NCBI RefSeq assembly: GCF_910592395.1
Contig: NC_088309.1
Span: 17,858,599-17,922,598, forward strand
DNA length: 64,000 nucleotides
Direction of reading: 5' to 3'
Origin: Lineus longissimus
Taxonomy: Eukaryota; Nemertea; Pilidiophora; Heteronemertea; Lineidae
The first letter of the stretch is position 1; every line of letters begins with the position of its first letter. The translations under genes were made by a program, and so were the position numbers. Positions 56,801 through 64,000 of the stretch are shown here, piece after piece. The notes below the pieces were generated by a model, which had not been told where the DNA came from, did not search any database, and saw nothing but the letters and a program-made list of their open reading frames with translations.

Positions 56801-59800
56801 GAAATCCAGACAAAATATGCATAAAACATCAATAAGGGGAATTATAAGACAACATCTGTAGACGATAAAAGGGCAGCTGGCGTAAATCAGATTGTCTAAG
56901 CTGATATACATCATGGTTCATAGCCTAGGCAGTTTCAACAAAGTTAGTTAAGTCGCTGACCAGATATGCGCTTCATCTGGAACAAAGGGCCACAGTCGCT
57001 CTCATATTGTCAGAGGCGGTGTGAATTAGATTTATCATTGCCTAGTAGGCTCTAGGCCTACTCCTCGATCCTCTAGAGGCTCGAGACTGTCACACCTCCA
57101 GTTTGTCTTCCCTTTGAAAACAAATCCTCACCATCAAACAATGACATTGTATTTGTAACCTAAACAACATCACTGATGAGAATCTGACCAAATTTATAGG
57201 GCCTACCCCATATGCAAACATCAGCTGGGGGGTTGTGAAACATTGTATATTAGCATATCACAAAATCGAACTGGAGATTTCAGAACTTACGACTGCCGAC
57301 TGATTCGATCCTCCTTTTTACCCGGCAAGGAATCCATCATATCAGAAACATTCTACCTAATTGAATCACGTGCATTCACATTTATCTTTTGGTGCTTCAT
57401 GTGGATAGTTCAGGTGTTTGTTTAAGCTGTATTTAGGGCACAAAATCGGACGATAAATGGAAAGAATTTTCTTCAATGTTTTTTCTGTCATTCTGTTATT
57501 CCTACCTCCACCGAAGGAGAGCTCCACAACAATAACACGTGCTTCACAGGTAGCAGACGACGCAAAAAGAATGACACATTTAATCTGCTAATGTAACATT
57601 GACGTAACAAATTCTTAAACTTCTTTTTTTTCAAATAAATTTAGATAAGCTTTATTTTCATCGGTATGAGATACATATAAAAGCGTGAGCTATGGAGGGC
57701 TCTAACCCATATCTAACAACATAAAATATTAAAATAGAAGAACAATAAATAATACATACAGGTTATCACATATATTCATTAAAGGGTAAGACAATGAAGA
57801 TACTAAAGGAACAGCCCTGATACTAGTAATAGGATACTAGAATACTACTATATATTAAAATTAAAAAATGAGATTTAAAAGGAGCATATTGGACATTTAG
57901 GCCTACATTCTTCGCCCTTCCATGTTTCTAAAAGTTTACGAAAAATAGTAAAATTGTTGGCCTCACGAATAATGGTTAGGCAGGTCATTCCAAATCTTTG
58001 ATGCTTCGTAACTGAAACTGTTTTTGCCATATGTTATGGTATTAAAATGTTCGACCTGTACATTTTTGCGAAGGAGGTTACGTGAAGTTTCTTTCTTTTT
58101 AATTAGATTTAACAAATAGGAGGGTCTTTGTTTTTCTAGGATTTTTGTACACTTCTCTGTCTCCGTAGGTGCAGATACACCGAATTGTCTACCGCAAGAA
58201 GTGACTCATATTAGCTAGTATTATCTTTATAGACCTACACTAGTTTAAGGGATCTGTAATTTAACCTTTCCAGTTTTTTTGTGTTAGACAAACTACAAAA
58301 ATGCCAGATAATTGGGCAAAAAGTGATATTTTGACTGGATGAAACATTGATAAATGGTTTTACGGCAACTGATCGGTACTGACCTAGGCCCTATACGTTT
58401 TAAAACATTGATCTGGCGACCAATTTTCTTAGACATGATAGAAATATGAACATCGAAATTTAGTTCATAATCAAGAGTGACTCCAAGCTGTATGTGCCTA
58501 AAACCAATACATTGCAGACAATGAAGGGCGAGAGGGGTCATCCCTTCCTTGTCCGGTGTCTTTATAGTCCCGGGTCCTGTCTGCACCTATTCTGAGCGGC
58601 ACTCTCAATCTCATAAGCCTGAGTTAGGGTGTGAAATTGCGAGAAGAGGAGCATCGTACTGACCGGCCTGGTGTTCAAGGGTTCTTCTCTCCCTGGTTCT
58701 ATCCTGACGTAATCACTGGTTTTGAATATGCTCCGCCTCTCGATTAAGGAGTATCAAAACATGTATCTCAGGATGGGAAATATACAGCATGCTAGACATA
58801 GCCATAGAACCCAAGGAACATACAGCATGGGAAGCACAGACCAGAAGAATAGAACCCACTTTGATTTGGGGACACGCAGAACCCATCAGAATTCATAGAA
58901 CTTGTAATGGGTCGCATACATGTTCAGTACTCTGGGACACATAGACTGTGGATGTGACATTGTCCCTATATGTCTTGTCAGGTGGAATTGATTGTTGTTC
59001 TGCATTCTACAGTGTGGTGCTGATAAATGTAAGCTAGTGTTATGAACTGTAGTTTGGTATTTACCTTCCAGTAACAGGAGGTTGTCGGTTGTGGCTCTTG
59101 GAAGGATCATCGCCTTGTCACCTCCAGGTATTTGAGCGAGCCACCTCACCCGACAATGGGCCAGCATCCCAGCCAGGTGGAGCAAAACACAGCTGATGTC
59201 ACGCAATACAGTAGAACCTCTCCATGTAAAGGACACCCTTTTGACTGACAAGTGCTGTCCTTAGAGTGGTGTCCGGATAAGAGAGGTCAAACTGAATGGA
59301 CACAAACACTTTGAGACCAAAACTAGTATTCTTGATAGAGGGATTGTCCTTTATAGAGAGGTGTCCGCTAAGGGAGGCTGGGTTACAGAAACTTGCCCGA
59401 TGAGCCAGCAGACTCAGGTTCACTGGATATGGCAAAGTAGACAGAGGCCTGGAAGAGTTTACATATGAGAATGTCTTCAAATCTCTGGTCGCAGTGGACC
59501 GGCCTCGTCCTGTCGCCGGGAAAGGCGATCAGGATGACGATATAGACTGCAAAGAAGTCGAATACTACTGGGCAGATTAAGACAATTTGTTTTGTGATAG
59601 GGGAAAAGTTGGATTGGTCCATTTTACGGGAGAATGGAAGTGCTTTCTCCTGCTCAGTAGGATTCACAAACTTCTTGATCCTTCTCCTCAAAGATTCAAT
59701 TTACATTTAGTCATACGGAAGGAACTTTTGATCGATCCCCACAGCAAGTAATATACATTTTCAAGCCAATGGGCCATATGAACAAAAACTAGCATTTCCT

Positions 59801-60224
59801 TGGAAGCAAATCCTTCTAGTAGAGGCAGTATTTGCTAAAAGTAGAAGATTATGCTTGTTTTCGTATGAATAATGTGGACCTTTCACTGCAGATGCTTTGC
59901 TAAAAATATTCTAGGAAATGCTTGAAGGTCAGTCCCAATGTCATATTTCTTATGAATGGTCGGTGCTGGTAATCTATTTTATCTTGTGGTTTTGGTATTG
60001 TTGGAAGGGGATAAAGCATCCTGAACTTCAGGGCTTTTCACTTGGCACCTATAAGTGACCAAGTCTTTTGAGTTATGTGTCTGGGAGAGGAGCACACCGA
60101 CTGACCCTGGTATTCGAGGATAGGGTATCAAGACGTCTCCTGAAAGAATGTTGGCGAAGGTGCTAAGTGACCTGTCCTCGTTGACACACTCTCTCGCTTC
60201 ATCATCATCCGACTCCTCTGTCAT
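44854..60224 (-). CDS. TMEM266: TMEM266/Hv1-like voltage-sensor, coiled-coil membrane protein (whole gene span)
   Basis: Thirteen minus-strand exons with agreeing phases give a 660-residue model: 60049-60224, 59387-59686, 59065-59192, 55910-56081, 54155-54276, 49964-50112, 49185-49238, 48396-48534, 47651-47845, 46782-47069, 46027-46143, 45020-45135 and 44854-44880. The eight exons from 54276 to 45020 are strong and the first four are less certain. Residues about 270-414 form a four-helix voltage sensor: S1 with Asp284, Glu291 and Asp295, S2 with Glu349 and Lys353, S3 starting 'EVFD', and S4 'LRIWRVTN'. A coiled coil follows, as in Hv1 and TMEM266. 'EVFD', 'LRIWRV' and the coil favour TMEM266 (HVRP1). 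It should sit in a membrane and move with voltage; whether it passes protons cannot be told. Confidence 0.75.
44940..44998. mobile_element. TA MITE family, terminal fragment
   Basis: 'ggtacttgacagccctgagggtgtccttaatggagaggtttttctgtg' matches one end of the family. It lies in the last intron of the voltage-sensor gene. Confidence 0.55.
45020..45135 (-). CDS. Voltage-sensor gene, cytoplasmic tail exon 3
   Basis: The exon is 116 bases long, acceptor 'atttttcag', donor GTAGGT. It encodes 'NASLSPEELEMVRRLATMPS', an amphipathic helix. The 100 bp minisatellite lies just upstream in the preceding intron. Confidence 0.75.
45163..45858. repeat. 100 bp minisatellite, about seven copies
   Basis: The landmark 'aagcattttagtgaagaaga' falls at 45261, 45361, 45461, 45561, 45661 and 45761, an exact 100 bp period. 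The copies differ at only a few positions ('gaaattacgcagag' against 'gaaattatgcacag'). It lies in an intron of the voltage-sensor gene. Confidence 0.92.
46027..46143 (-). CDS. Voltage-sensor gene, cytoplasmic tail exon 2
   Basis: The exon is 117 bases long, acceptor 'tatgttccag', donor GTGAGT. It encodes 'SYENEPEDVVGD' and a repeated 'GTPRSVGTPRSI' that looks like a proline-directed phosphorylation site pair. Confidence 0.75.
46325..46660 (-). mobile_element. tRNA-derived SINE
   Basis: Read on the minus strand, a tRNA-like head contains a possible A box ('tagcctataacac') and a clear B box 'ggttcgatccc' (46583-46593), followed by a ~240 bp body and a tail ending 'cctgggcataatgg...ccagtggaagaagaaag'. 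The tail resembles the 3' end of the LINE in KXD1. Located in an intron of the voltage-sensor gene. Confidence 0.7.
46782..47069 (-). CDS. Voltage-sensor gene, cytoplasmic tail exon 1
   Basis: The exon is 288 bases long, acceptor 'gtttttag', donor GTGAGA. Ser/Asn-rich low-complexity tail ('NGSLHSLTDTEKSMNGS', 'SNTSRSVSRHPSVDDV') with several possible phosphorylation sites. No domain is recognised. Confidence 0.75.
47651..47845 (-). CDS. Voltage-sensor gene, coiled-coil exon
   Basis: The exon is 195 bases long. It encodes 'MDQAIYEYRRGRMCAEE' and 'QQVEIQRLKEQLKIL', a heptad-patterned helix continuing from S4, as in TMEM266 and Hv1, where it drives dimer formation. The donor is GTATGA; without splicing the frame ends two codons later at TAG, so a short form ending here is possible. 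Confidence 0.85.
48396..48534 (-). CDS. Voltage-sensor gene, S3-S4 exon
   Basis: The exon is 139 bases long, acceptor 'actttccag', donor GTAACT. S3 is 'VFDLCVVAFTLLLAIVLF' with the conserved Asp; S4 is 'FGFIIILRIWRVTNIIF'. Arginines stand at the first two gating positions, but the third (Arg211 in human Hv1) is Asn. Confidence 0.9.
48735..49040. repeat. 82 bp tandem repeat, four copies
   Basis: 'gctagaggaaagaggaccag' occurs at 48737, 48819, 48910 and 48992. The third spacing is 91 because of a short local duplication ('tacgtaatctag'). It lies within the GC-AG intron of the voltage-sensor gene. Confidence 0.85.
49185..49238 (-). CDS. Voltage-sensor gene, 54-base S2-S3 linker exon
   Basis: Acceptor 'gttttctttcag'; encodes exactly 18 residues, 'IVVKVVVRRWEFFRHRFE', matching the Hv1 segment that begins IIFK after the S2 Glu and ends in F-x-x-H-K/R-F-E. 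The donor is GCAAGT, so the following intron (49184-48535) is of the rare GC-AG type. Confidence 0.85.
49736..49835. mobile_element. Short mariner-type hairpin MITE
   Basis: 'ctacagggtggcccagaaaa' and 'ttttctgggccactctgtag' are terminal inverted repeats of a 100 bp element with little internal sequence. The end CTACAGGGTGGCCCA is typical of mariner-like elements. A diverged relative lies at about 24735-24830. Confidence 0.75.
49964..50112 (-). CDS. Voltage-sensor gene, S1-S2 loop and S2 exon
   Basis: The exon is 149 bases long, acceptor 'attcttgcag', donor GTATGT, phase 0 at the end. The loop carries two N-glycosylation sequons (NDS, NLT) as expected for an outside loop. S2 is 'AAHVVNILILCLFVCE', its Glu matching Hv1 Glu153. 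The first part of this exon and its acceptor are tandemly copied three times in the preceding intron. Confidence 0.85.
50198..50660. repeat. Three extra tandem copies of the S2 exon's acceptor and 5' half
   Basis: 'cattgtacactgcaagaatagaccc' (the exon start and its acceptor, minus strand) is found at 50104 (real exon), 50271, 50438 and 50614: spacings 167, 167 and 176. Each copy keeps the acceptor and encodes 'YNDSTHLQANLTAMTT' or close variants, then diverges to 'VAIIRPTVKL' and a stop. None has a donor matching the real one. Confidence 0.88.
51540..51805. other. Intron sequence, nothing recognised
   Basis: Part of the intron between the S1 and S2 exons; no repeat or coding exon was recognised here. 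Confidence 0.4.
51810..52378. repeat. Inverted arrays of a 'gccatttcgcctac' 15-16 bp repeat
   Basis: The left array (about 51812-52025) has some fifteen copies of 'gccatttcgcctacctgccat'-type units. The right array (about 52235-52375) has about nine copies of the reverse complement 'gtaggcgaaatggctag'. A ~210 bp unrelated spacer separates them. The two arms could form a long imperfect hairpin. Confidence 0.85.
52474..52836. repeat. 27 bp minisatellite, about thirteen copies
   Basis: Unit 'gtgctaccatcctggttgtgacactaa' and variants, with two 30 bp units ('acattataaagtgctaca'). Because 27 is a multiple of three, all plus frames stay open and translate as Cys-rich or hydrophobic repeats. These are treated as artefacts. 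Confidence 0.88.
52837..54154. other. Intron sequence, nothing recognised
   Basis: Intron upstream of the S1-S2 loop exon; no coding exon or clear repeat found. Confidence 0.4.
54155..54276 (-). CDS. Voltage-sensor gene, S1 exon
   Basis: The exon is 122 bases long, acceptor 'catttcag', donor GTAAGT. It encodes 'IFTMVLVDCFVVVVELILDL', which aligns without gaps to Hv1 S1: the Asp equals human Hv1 Asp112 (the proton selectivity residue), and the Glu and second Asp equal Glu119 and Asp123. Confidence 0.9.
55910..56081 (-). CDS. Voltage-sensor gene, candidate exon 4
   Basis: The exon is 172 bases long, acceptor 'attgttcag', donor GTGACC, with phases fitting both neighbours. It encodes 'YPLFECIDAIFMYHIV' and 'RPELMLVVISNVLLQAD'. 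'FECIDA' resembles the start of Hv1 S3 ('FEILDA'). No regular S4 arginines are seen. Confidence 0.45.
56082..57630. other. Intron sequence, nothing recognised
   Basis: Between candidate exons 3 and 4 of the voltage-sensor gene. Apart from short open frames without support, nothing was recognised before the LINE fragment at 57.64 kb. Confidence 0.4.
57635..58590 (-). mobile_element. Decayed LINE fragment (RT C-terminus and 3' end)
   Basis: On the minus strand 'IQLGVTLDYELNFDVHIS' and 'IGRQINVLKRIGPRSVP' followed by 'SCRKTIYQCFI' are typical of the region after the RT palm in non-LTR elements. Beyond 58293 stops break the frame, but pieces such as 'KQFQLRSIKDLE' remain. The 3' end is 'atgaaaataaagcttatcta' with an A-rich tail at about 57620-57660. 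The element belongs to a different family from the LINE in KXD1. It lies in an intron of the voltage-sensor gene. Confidence 0.75.
59065..59192 (-). CDS. Voltage-sensor gene, candidate exon 3
   Basis: The exon is 128 bases long, acceptor 'gacatcag', donor GTAAAT. It encodes 'CVLLHLAGMLAHCRVRWLA', a hydrophobic stretch followed by Arg residues, then 'IPGGDKAMILPRATTDN'. I do not recognise the sequence. The same frame reads on upstream through 'VLRDIS' up to the MITE, which hints that exons 2 and 3 were once continuous. Confidence 0.5.
59207..59378. mobile_element. TA MITE family, copy forming an intron
   Basis: 'TAcagtagaacctctcc' to 'ccgctaagggaggctggg' (right end diverged). The intron predicted between exons 2 and 3 of the voltage-sensor gene runs from 59386 to 59193 (194 bases), so the MITE makes up about nine-tenths of it. 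Confidence 0.75.
59387..59686 (-). CDS. Voltage-sensor gene, candidate exon 2 with an S1-like helix
   Basis: The exon is 300 bases long. It encodes a basic stretch 'RRIKKFVNPTEQEK' and then a hydrophobic helix 'VLICPVVFDFFAVYIVILIA' whose single Asp falls where the Hv1-type S1 Asp stands in the second module. The acceptor is weak and the donor is GTAACC. The next intron is nearly all MITE. Confidence 0.5.
60049..60224 (-). CDS. Voltage-sensor gene, candidate first exon
   Basis: ATG at 60224 directly after an in-frame TAG, followed by an acidic start 'MTEESDDDEARE'. The proposed donor (AG followed by GTGCCA) is weak, but its phase fits the next exon. Alternatively this is a separate short gene. 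Confidence 0.45.
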
Positions 60225-62697
60225 CTAACTGAGGAAGTCCGTTTAATAACTTGCCTCGTTATACATCATAGAGCCTCTACTGCCAAGGGAGAGCCCCTTT
60301 GCAATTGTTTTGGAATGATTACTTTGATAGAACAAAATGTCCTCCACCTCGCCAGATCGAAATCCGAGTTCTCGCAGATTATGAAGTAACACTTAACATT
60401 TGGTCTTTCGTGCTCAAAGCCCCGTCTCGAGTGTCCTCCGAATAAATGCTATGCATCGATTCATAAAATCGATGCAGTGAATAAAATGTATCGACGTGAC
60501 ATGGCTTTCATGGCAAATATAATTTTCGTGACCAAAACGCATAAAATCAGCCATTCGGAAGATGATAAACCTCTTACTTCAATTTTCTAGCAACCTCAGG
60601 AACAACCTTGAAAAATCGAAGCATTTCCTATCAATGCAAGCTTTTCCTCCCTTTCGAAGCAAACTCCAGAGGCTAAAAAGCGTTTGCTTTGACTTGTAGC
60701 AGTCTTAAATTTCCGAGCATTTTCTAGTTTTATTCATATGAGTAAAAGCAAATGCTTCAAAATTGGCAGAGAAAGCAAATGCTAGTTTTTATTCATATGG
60801 CCCAATAGGATCGTTGCAACAATGCCAACTTGTGTCGTCCGTTGTCGACAACAAATGGGGAGATCACACGACTTTCTGCCACCATCAGCCAACAGACAAT
60901 GCCAGCAAATGACATGTCACACTGCGACAGAATGGTCTCCGATCTTCCGAGATGCAGTTGGTTTGCCAGCGTTGTTTTACATCCTTGCGTCTCCTGGTGT
61001 AAAAACCGACCCAGAGGATTGAAAAGGAACATGATGGGCTATGCACCTCGTAGCAGATTGAACTGGCCAGCAACTCATCGTTTCACTCCACTGCTAATTT
61101 CTGTTCCAAAACTGCACATCAGGAGCTGAAGAGAACTTTGGTACTGGATGCAAATTTCACAGTCCGATTTTGGAAGCCTTAGCAGTGCCAAGGATGTTGC
61201 CACACAAGGCTATATGCAACAAAATGTCACACATCTATGCTGCCAATATCCAACAGTGAAATAGGTTCAGAAAATACTAAAGCTTTTCTCTCGCAACAGG
61301 TTGTAGGTTCAAGAAACAGAAGGGTTGCATTTCCCCTAGATCTCTTTTTATGACATGCCAACAAAATCTGAAAACACCGTTTTAAGTTGGATACATATAC
61401 TCTTTAATTTATTTTCATCTTTAGTACATCAAACAATATTGATGGAAAACCCTGGAAGTCTGGCAGTTAATAAAAAGAAAACTTGCCGAAATTACAATGG
61501 TGGTGTTGTACAACTACACGGTGTTACTATGTTAATTATAACTACAGGGTCCATAAAATATCAAATTTCTTTTTAGAAAATTATCTTTACAATAAGCATA
61601 CATAGAAATTTCGCCGCACTGACCACCCGTCATAACCAAGGGATTGACATACTGGTACACTTCTGCGGGCTGTATTATATTCATGTTTCACCATCAATTC
61701 CATAAGCAACATCTACATGTATTCTTGATGGACTGTGTCAAACCGAATGTCTACACTATTTTCATGATTCACCATTGAATTTTGATGGCAATCAATCTAT
61801 CAAAATAATTATATAACATATCAAAAAATCTACATTCAGGTAAATTGAATAATGTATACAGCAAGGAAAAATAAAAAGCTACTAGGTACAAAGTATTAAA
61901 GCAAGTAGTGTTATCTATTAGGATAGAAACCTAACCAATCTCCTGCGGCTGGTTCTGTCCACTGGAGGAAGTGTTCTACTACCCCATGAAAATAAACACA
62001 ATTCCTGGTCTCAGGTCCCTCTGCGAGATACAGAGCTGACTTGTGTCCTTCCTGGGCATCCCACAACCATTCAAGCACTCCTCTCCAGGCCCCGAATAGC
62101 CCCATTATCCCGCTATCCAGTGACTATGGCACGCAACATGCGCTACAGATATCGCCAGACAGTTTGACATTGTAACATTTTACACGATCAGGTATTCAAG
62201 AGAAAGTCAAGCTACAGAGTGTATATGTATTTAATAGGCAGCAGCGTTACTCAGTTACATTTTAGATTAGGTACAGAATTTTCTCCACTTAATTTTCATG
62301 CCATCAAGATCTGCGCAAAAAATGAAAAGTCTATCTACAAAACTGCTCTTCTTGCAAAGCTCGTCATTGTGCCCAATACGCATTCCTGTCTTTGATCCAG
62401 CGAATAGTGTGCATATATATTGTATACATCATATATATATATAGTTTAGTGATTGCATGTTCAGGTCCATCAGGAGCACAGATTCACGAGCTTTCCTTCG
62501 CTGCTTGCCTTTTGTTGCACACTTCTCAATCGTTAGCATAACGCACAAGTTCAAATATGTGCAGCAATGATACATGTAGGTCTCTATTATTATTAGAAGT
62601 AGTTGGTTCGTAAGTAATGATGTACAAAAGAGTTCTTTCTTGTTTCTGTAGTAAAAAAGAACTACGAAATGTTCTTCTGAATAGCGCTGGCAGAAAA
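60225..62697. other. Region between voltage-sensor gene and tropomyosin end
   Basis: No firm gene. A minus-strand frame at 61911-62105 is described separately. Overlapping plus frames at 60793-61129 begin 'MPTCVVRCRQQMG', faintly like a THAP domain start, but stops break every frame, so at most this is a decayed fragment. The tropomyosin 3' UTR presumably occupies part of 62.2-62.7 kb. Confidence 0.4.
61911..62117 (-). CDS. Unidentified open frame, possible terminal exon
   Basis: A minus-strand frame open from an acceptor-like 'gtgccatag' to TAG at 61911. Its translation is Trp-rich and looks protein-like ('FGAWRGVLEWLWDAQEG', 'NCVYFHGVVEHFLQW'), with an ATG at 62105. I do not recognise it. 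It lies 3' of the tropomyosin stop on the same strand, so it could be an unrelated terminal exon, part of the tropomyosin 3' UTR or chance. Confidence 0.3.
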   Translation of the reverse strand, partial: DSGIMGLFGAWRGVLEWLWDAQEGHKSALYLAEGPETRNCVYFHGVVEHFLQWTEPAAGDWLGFYPNR

Positions 62698-62780
62698 TTA
62701 ATAGCCAGCCAACTCGGCGAAAGTGCAATCCAGTTCGTCGCTGATGGCCTTGTACTTCATCTTCTCAGCCAAAAGTTCGT
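62698..62780 (-). CDS. TPM: Tropomyosin, last coding exon
   Basis: Acceptor 'tctccttccag' and TAA at 62698. It encodes the tropomyosin C-terminus: '[18 protein letters not shown]' then 'CTFAELAGY', with the first Asp codon split across the splice site as in other tropomyosin last exons. The protein is a coiled-coil dimer that lies along actin filaments and regulates myosin access. A Cys stands where Gln, Ser or Ala is common in 'ELD-x-TFAEL'. Upstream exons are not visible in the remaining 1.2 kb and must lie beyond the window. Confidence 0.93.
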
Positions 62781-64000
62781 CTGGAAGGAGAGCAAAAACA
62801 AATGTCACATTTCGAGAAGGTTTGGAGGACGGAGAGCTGAAAGACTATGTTTACCTTAACTAAAATATGCTTGAACAGCGTATCAAGCAAAACCAGGAAA
62901 GAATGTCAAATTTTATAACTACCATCTCTCTGCTCCGTGAATTCTCCCTGACCAGGGTCGTCCACTCTCTCGTTCCCCTTTCTCAAGCCCCCCTGGCTTT
63001 GCACAGACTAACTGCACTGTTTTTATATTGGCAGTTGTCCATGGTTTTGAATCATGCTGGCAGGTACATAAGTTCATGGAAGAGAGTGGAATGGCTAGCA
63101 GCAGTGCCCCAACATAGATTCAAATTCCTGGTTCTTGGCTTTTATTGCAACTTCTCATTTCTAGAACGTGGACTCTACATACAGACCCTACATGTAGGAC
63201 CATGCCACCAAGAACACTGAAATCCCCAATCCCATCGTCCACTCATCTCAATCCAAACTTCTGTCCTCGCCCATATCATCATTCGAAGATCTACCGGCAA
63301 TAAAGTTTCCTTGCCTTCAGCAGAGTGACAAGCTAATAACATAAATGGGTTCAGGAACATGCCGAGAGATGAGGCTACCTACCACCACTCACAATCAATC
63401 AGGACTCCAAGGGCAAGTCTTTAACACAAGCATATCCATCCTATCATTTGCCAACATCTAACTCTGGTCTTGCCAACTTACCATCAAAATCAAGACAACA
63501 AGTTTTTCTGATGAGACCATTATTCAATGCTGACAATGACTGAGCAGCCAAACTTTCTTAAACTGAACATGAACTATTCTAAAACACCTCCGACAAATGA
63601 TAATGGATTATGACTGAACAAGCCTTGTTCCAACCAGAGGTTTTGGTGAGACAACCATAACCTGCTGGGTTGGTATAAGTTGTGTCGGAATGCAGATTTT
63701 TGGTGGATTATGCCTAAAGCATACATTGCATCAAGCTGAGGTGTTTTAGAATAGAAGTTGATTCTTCACTGTCAACATTGGTTGTCTAACAAAACACTGC
63801 TTGGATGGAGATGCCATTTCAACCAAAACCTGGGCTCCCACCTAGTTTTTGGCCAACATGTTAGCTCCATCCTTGCAGTGCCTGATTGGACAAGCAATAC
63901 CGCCAGTTCGACTCCAATTTCTGAAACAGTTCATCTGCAGCATTTTGAAACACTGTCACTGGATACATTTTCCCGATTCTGTATTCTGTGTGCTCCAAAC
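62781..64000. other. Tropomyosin intron, partial
   Basis: Sequence upstream of the last tropomyosin exon on the minus strand; no further tropomyosin exon was recognised. A plus-strand frame of 117 codons at 62867-63220 has no support. Confidence 0.5.

Noticed and set aside
60793-61129. THAP-like gene start 'MPTCVVRCRQQMG'
   Set aside because: Every frame is broken by stops and the later THAP motifs are not found; too weak to call.

Overview
The window is animal nuclear DNA, not bacterial: genes are split into short exons with GT-AG introns, long AT-rich introns and spacers are full of repeats, and there are DIRS and LINE retrotransposons, a tRNA-derived SINE and many small TA-flanked MITEs. 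Gene content (tropomyosin end, KXD1, a ZNF474-type C2HC zinc-finger gene, a nucleoside hydrolase, a TMEM266/Hv1-like voltage-sensor protein) fits a marine invertebrate. The tropomyosin C-terminus looks lophotrochozoan, which is an inference from a short stretch. All exon models were built by eye from homology, splice sites and reading-phase agreement; no transcript evidence was available.

Layout. 0.57-1.6 kb: three ~305 bp repeat units, an ACG microsatellite and a hairpin. 1.65-6.78 kb: an apparently intact DIRS-type retrotransposon (gag-like ORF, RT/RNase H, overlapping tyrosine recombinase, inverted termini). 6.9-14.0 kb, minus strand: a nucleoside hydrolase gene with two homologous exons that can only be used alternatively. 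15.4-19.8 kb, plus strand: a seven-finger ZNF474-like gene, head-to-head with the hydrolase. 20-29 kb: no recognised gene; MITEs and a large two-type minisatellite field (24.6-28.3 kb). 29.3-30.5 kb, minus: C-terminal exons of an unidentified coiled-coil protein. 31.5-36.8 kb, plus: KXD1 (BORC subunit), with a LINE sitting in intron 2 just after the splice donor and a MITE interrupted by a nested insertion in intron 1. 36.8-44.8 kb: no recognised gene. 44.85-60.22 kb, minus: a phase-consistent 13-exon model for a TMEM266/Hv1-like voltage-sensor and coiled-coil protein, its introns holding a 100 bp minisatellite, a SINE, tandem copies of half an exon, inverted repeat arrays and a LINE fragment. 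62.7-62.8 kb, minus: last coding exon of tropomyosin, the rest lying beyond the window.

The most interesting points are: (1) a mutually exclusive exon pair in the hydrolase; (2) the voltage-sensor gene, which keeps the Hv1 selectivity Asp in S1, has Asn at the third S4 charge, has a GC-AG intron, and may carry a second degenerate sensor module upstream; (3) an intron in that gene that is almost entirely a MITE; (4) a SINE and a LINE in the same window with similar 3' tails.
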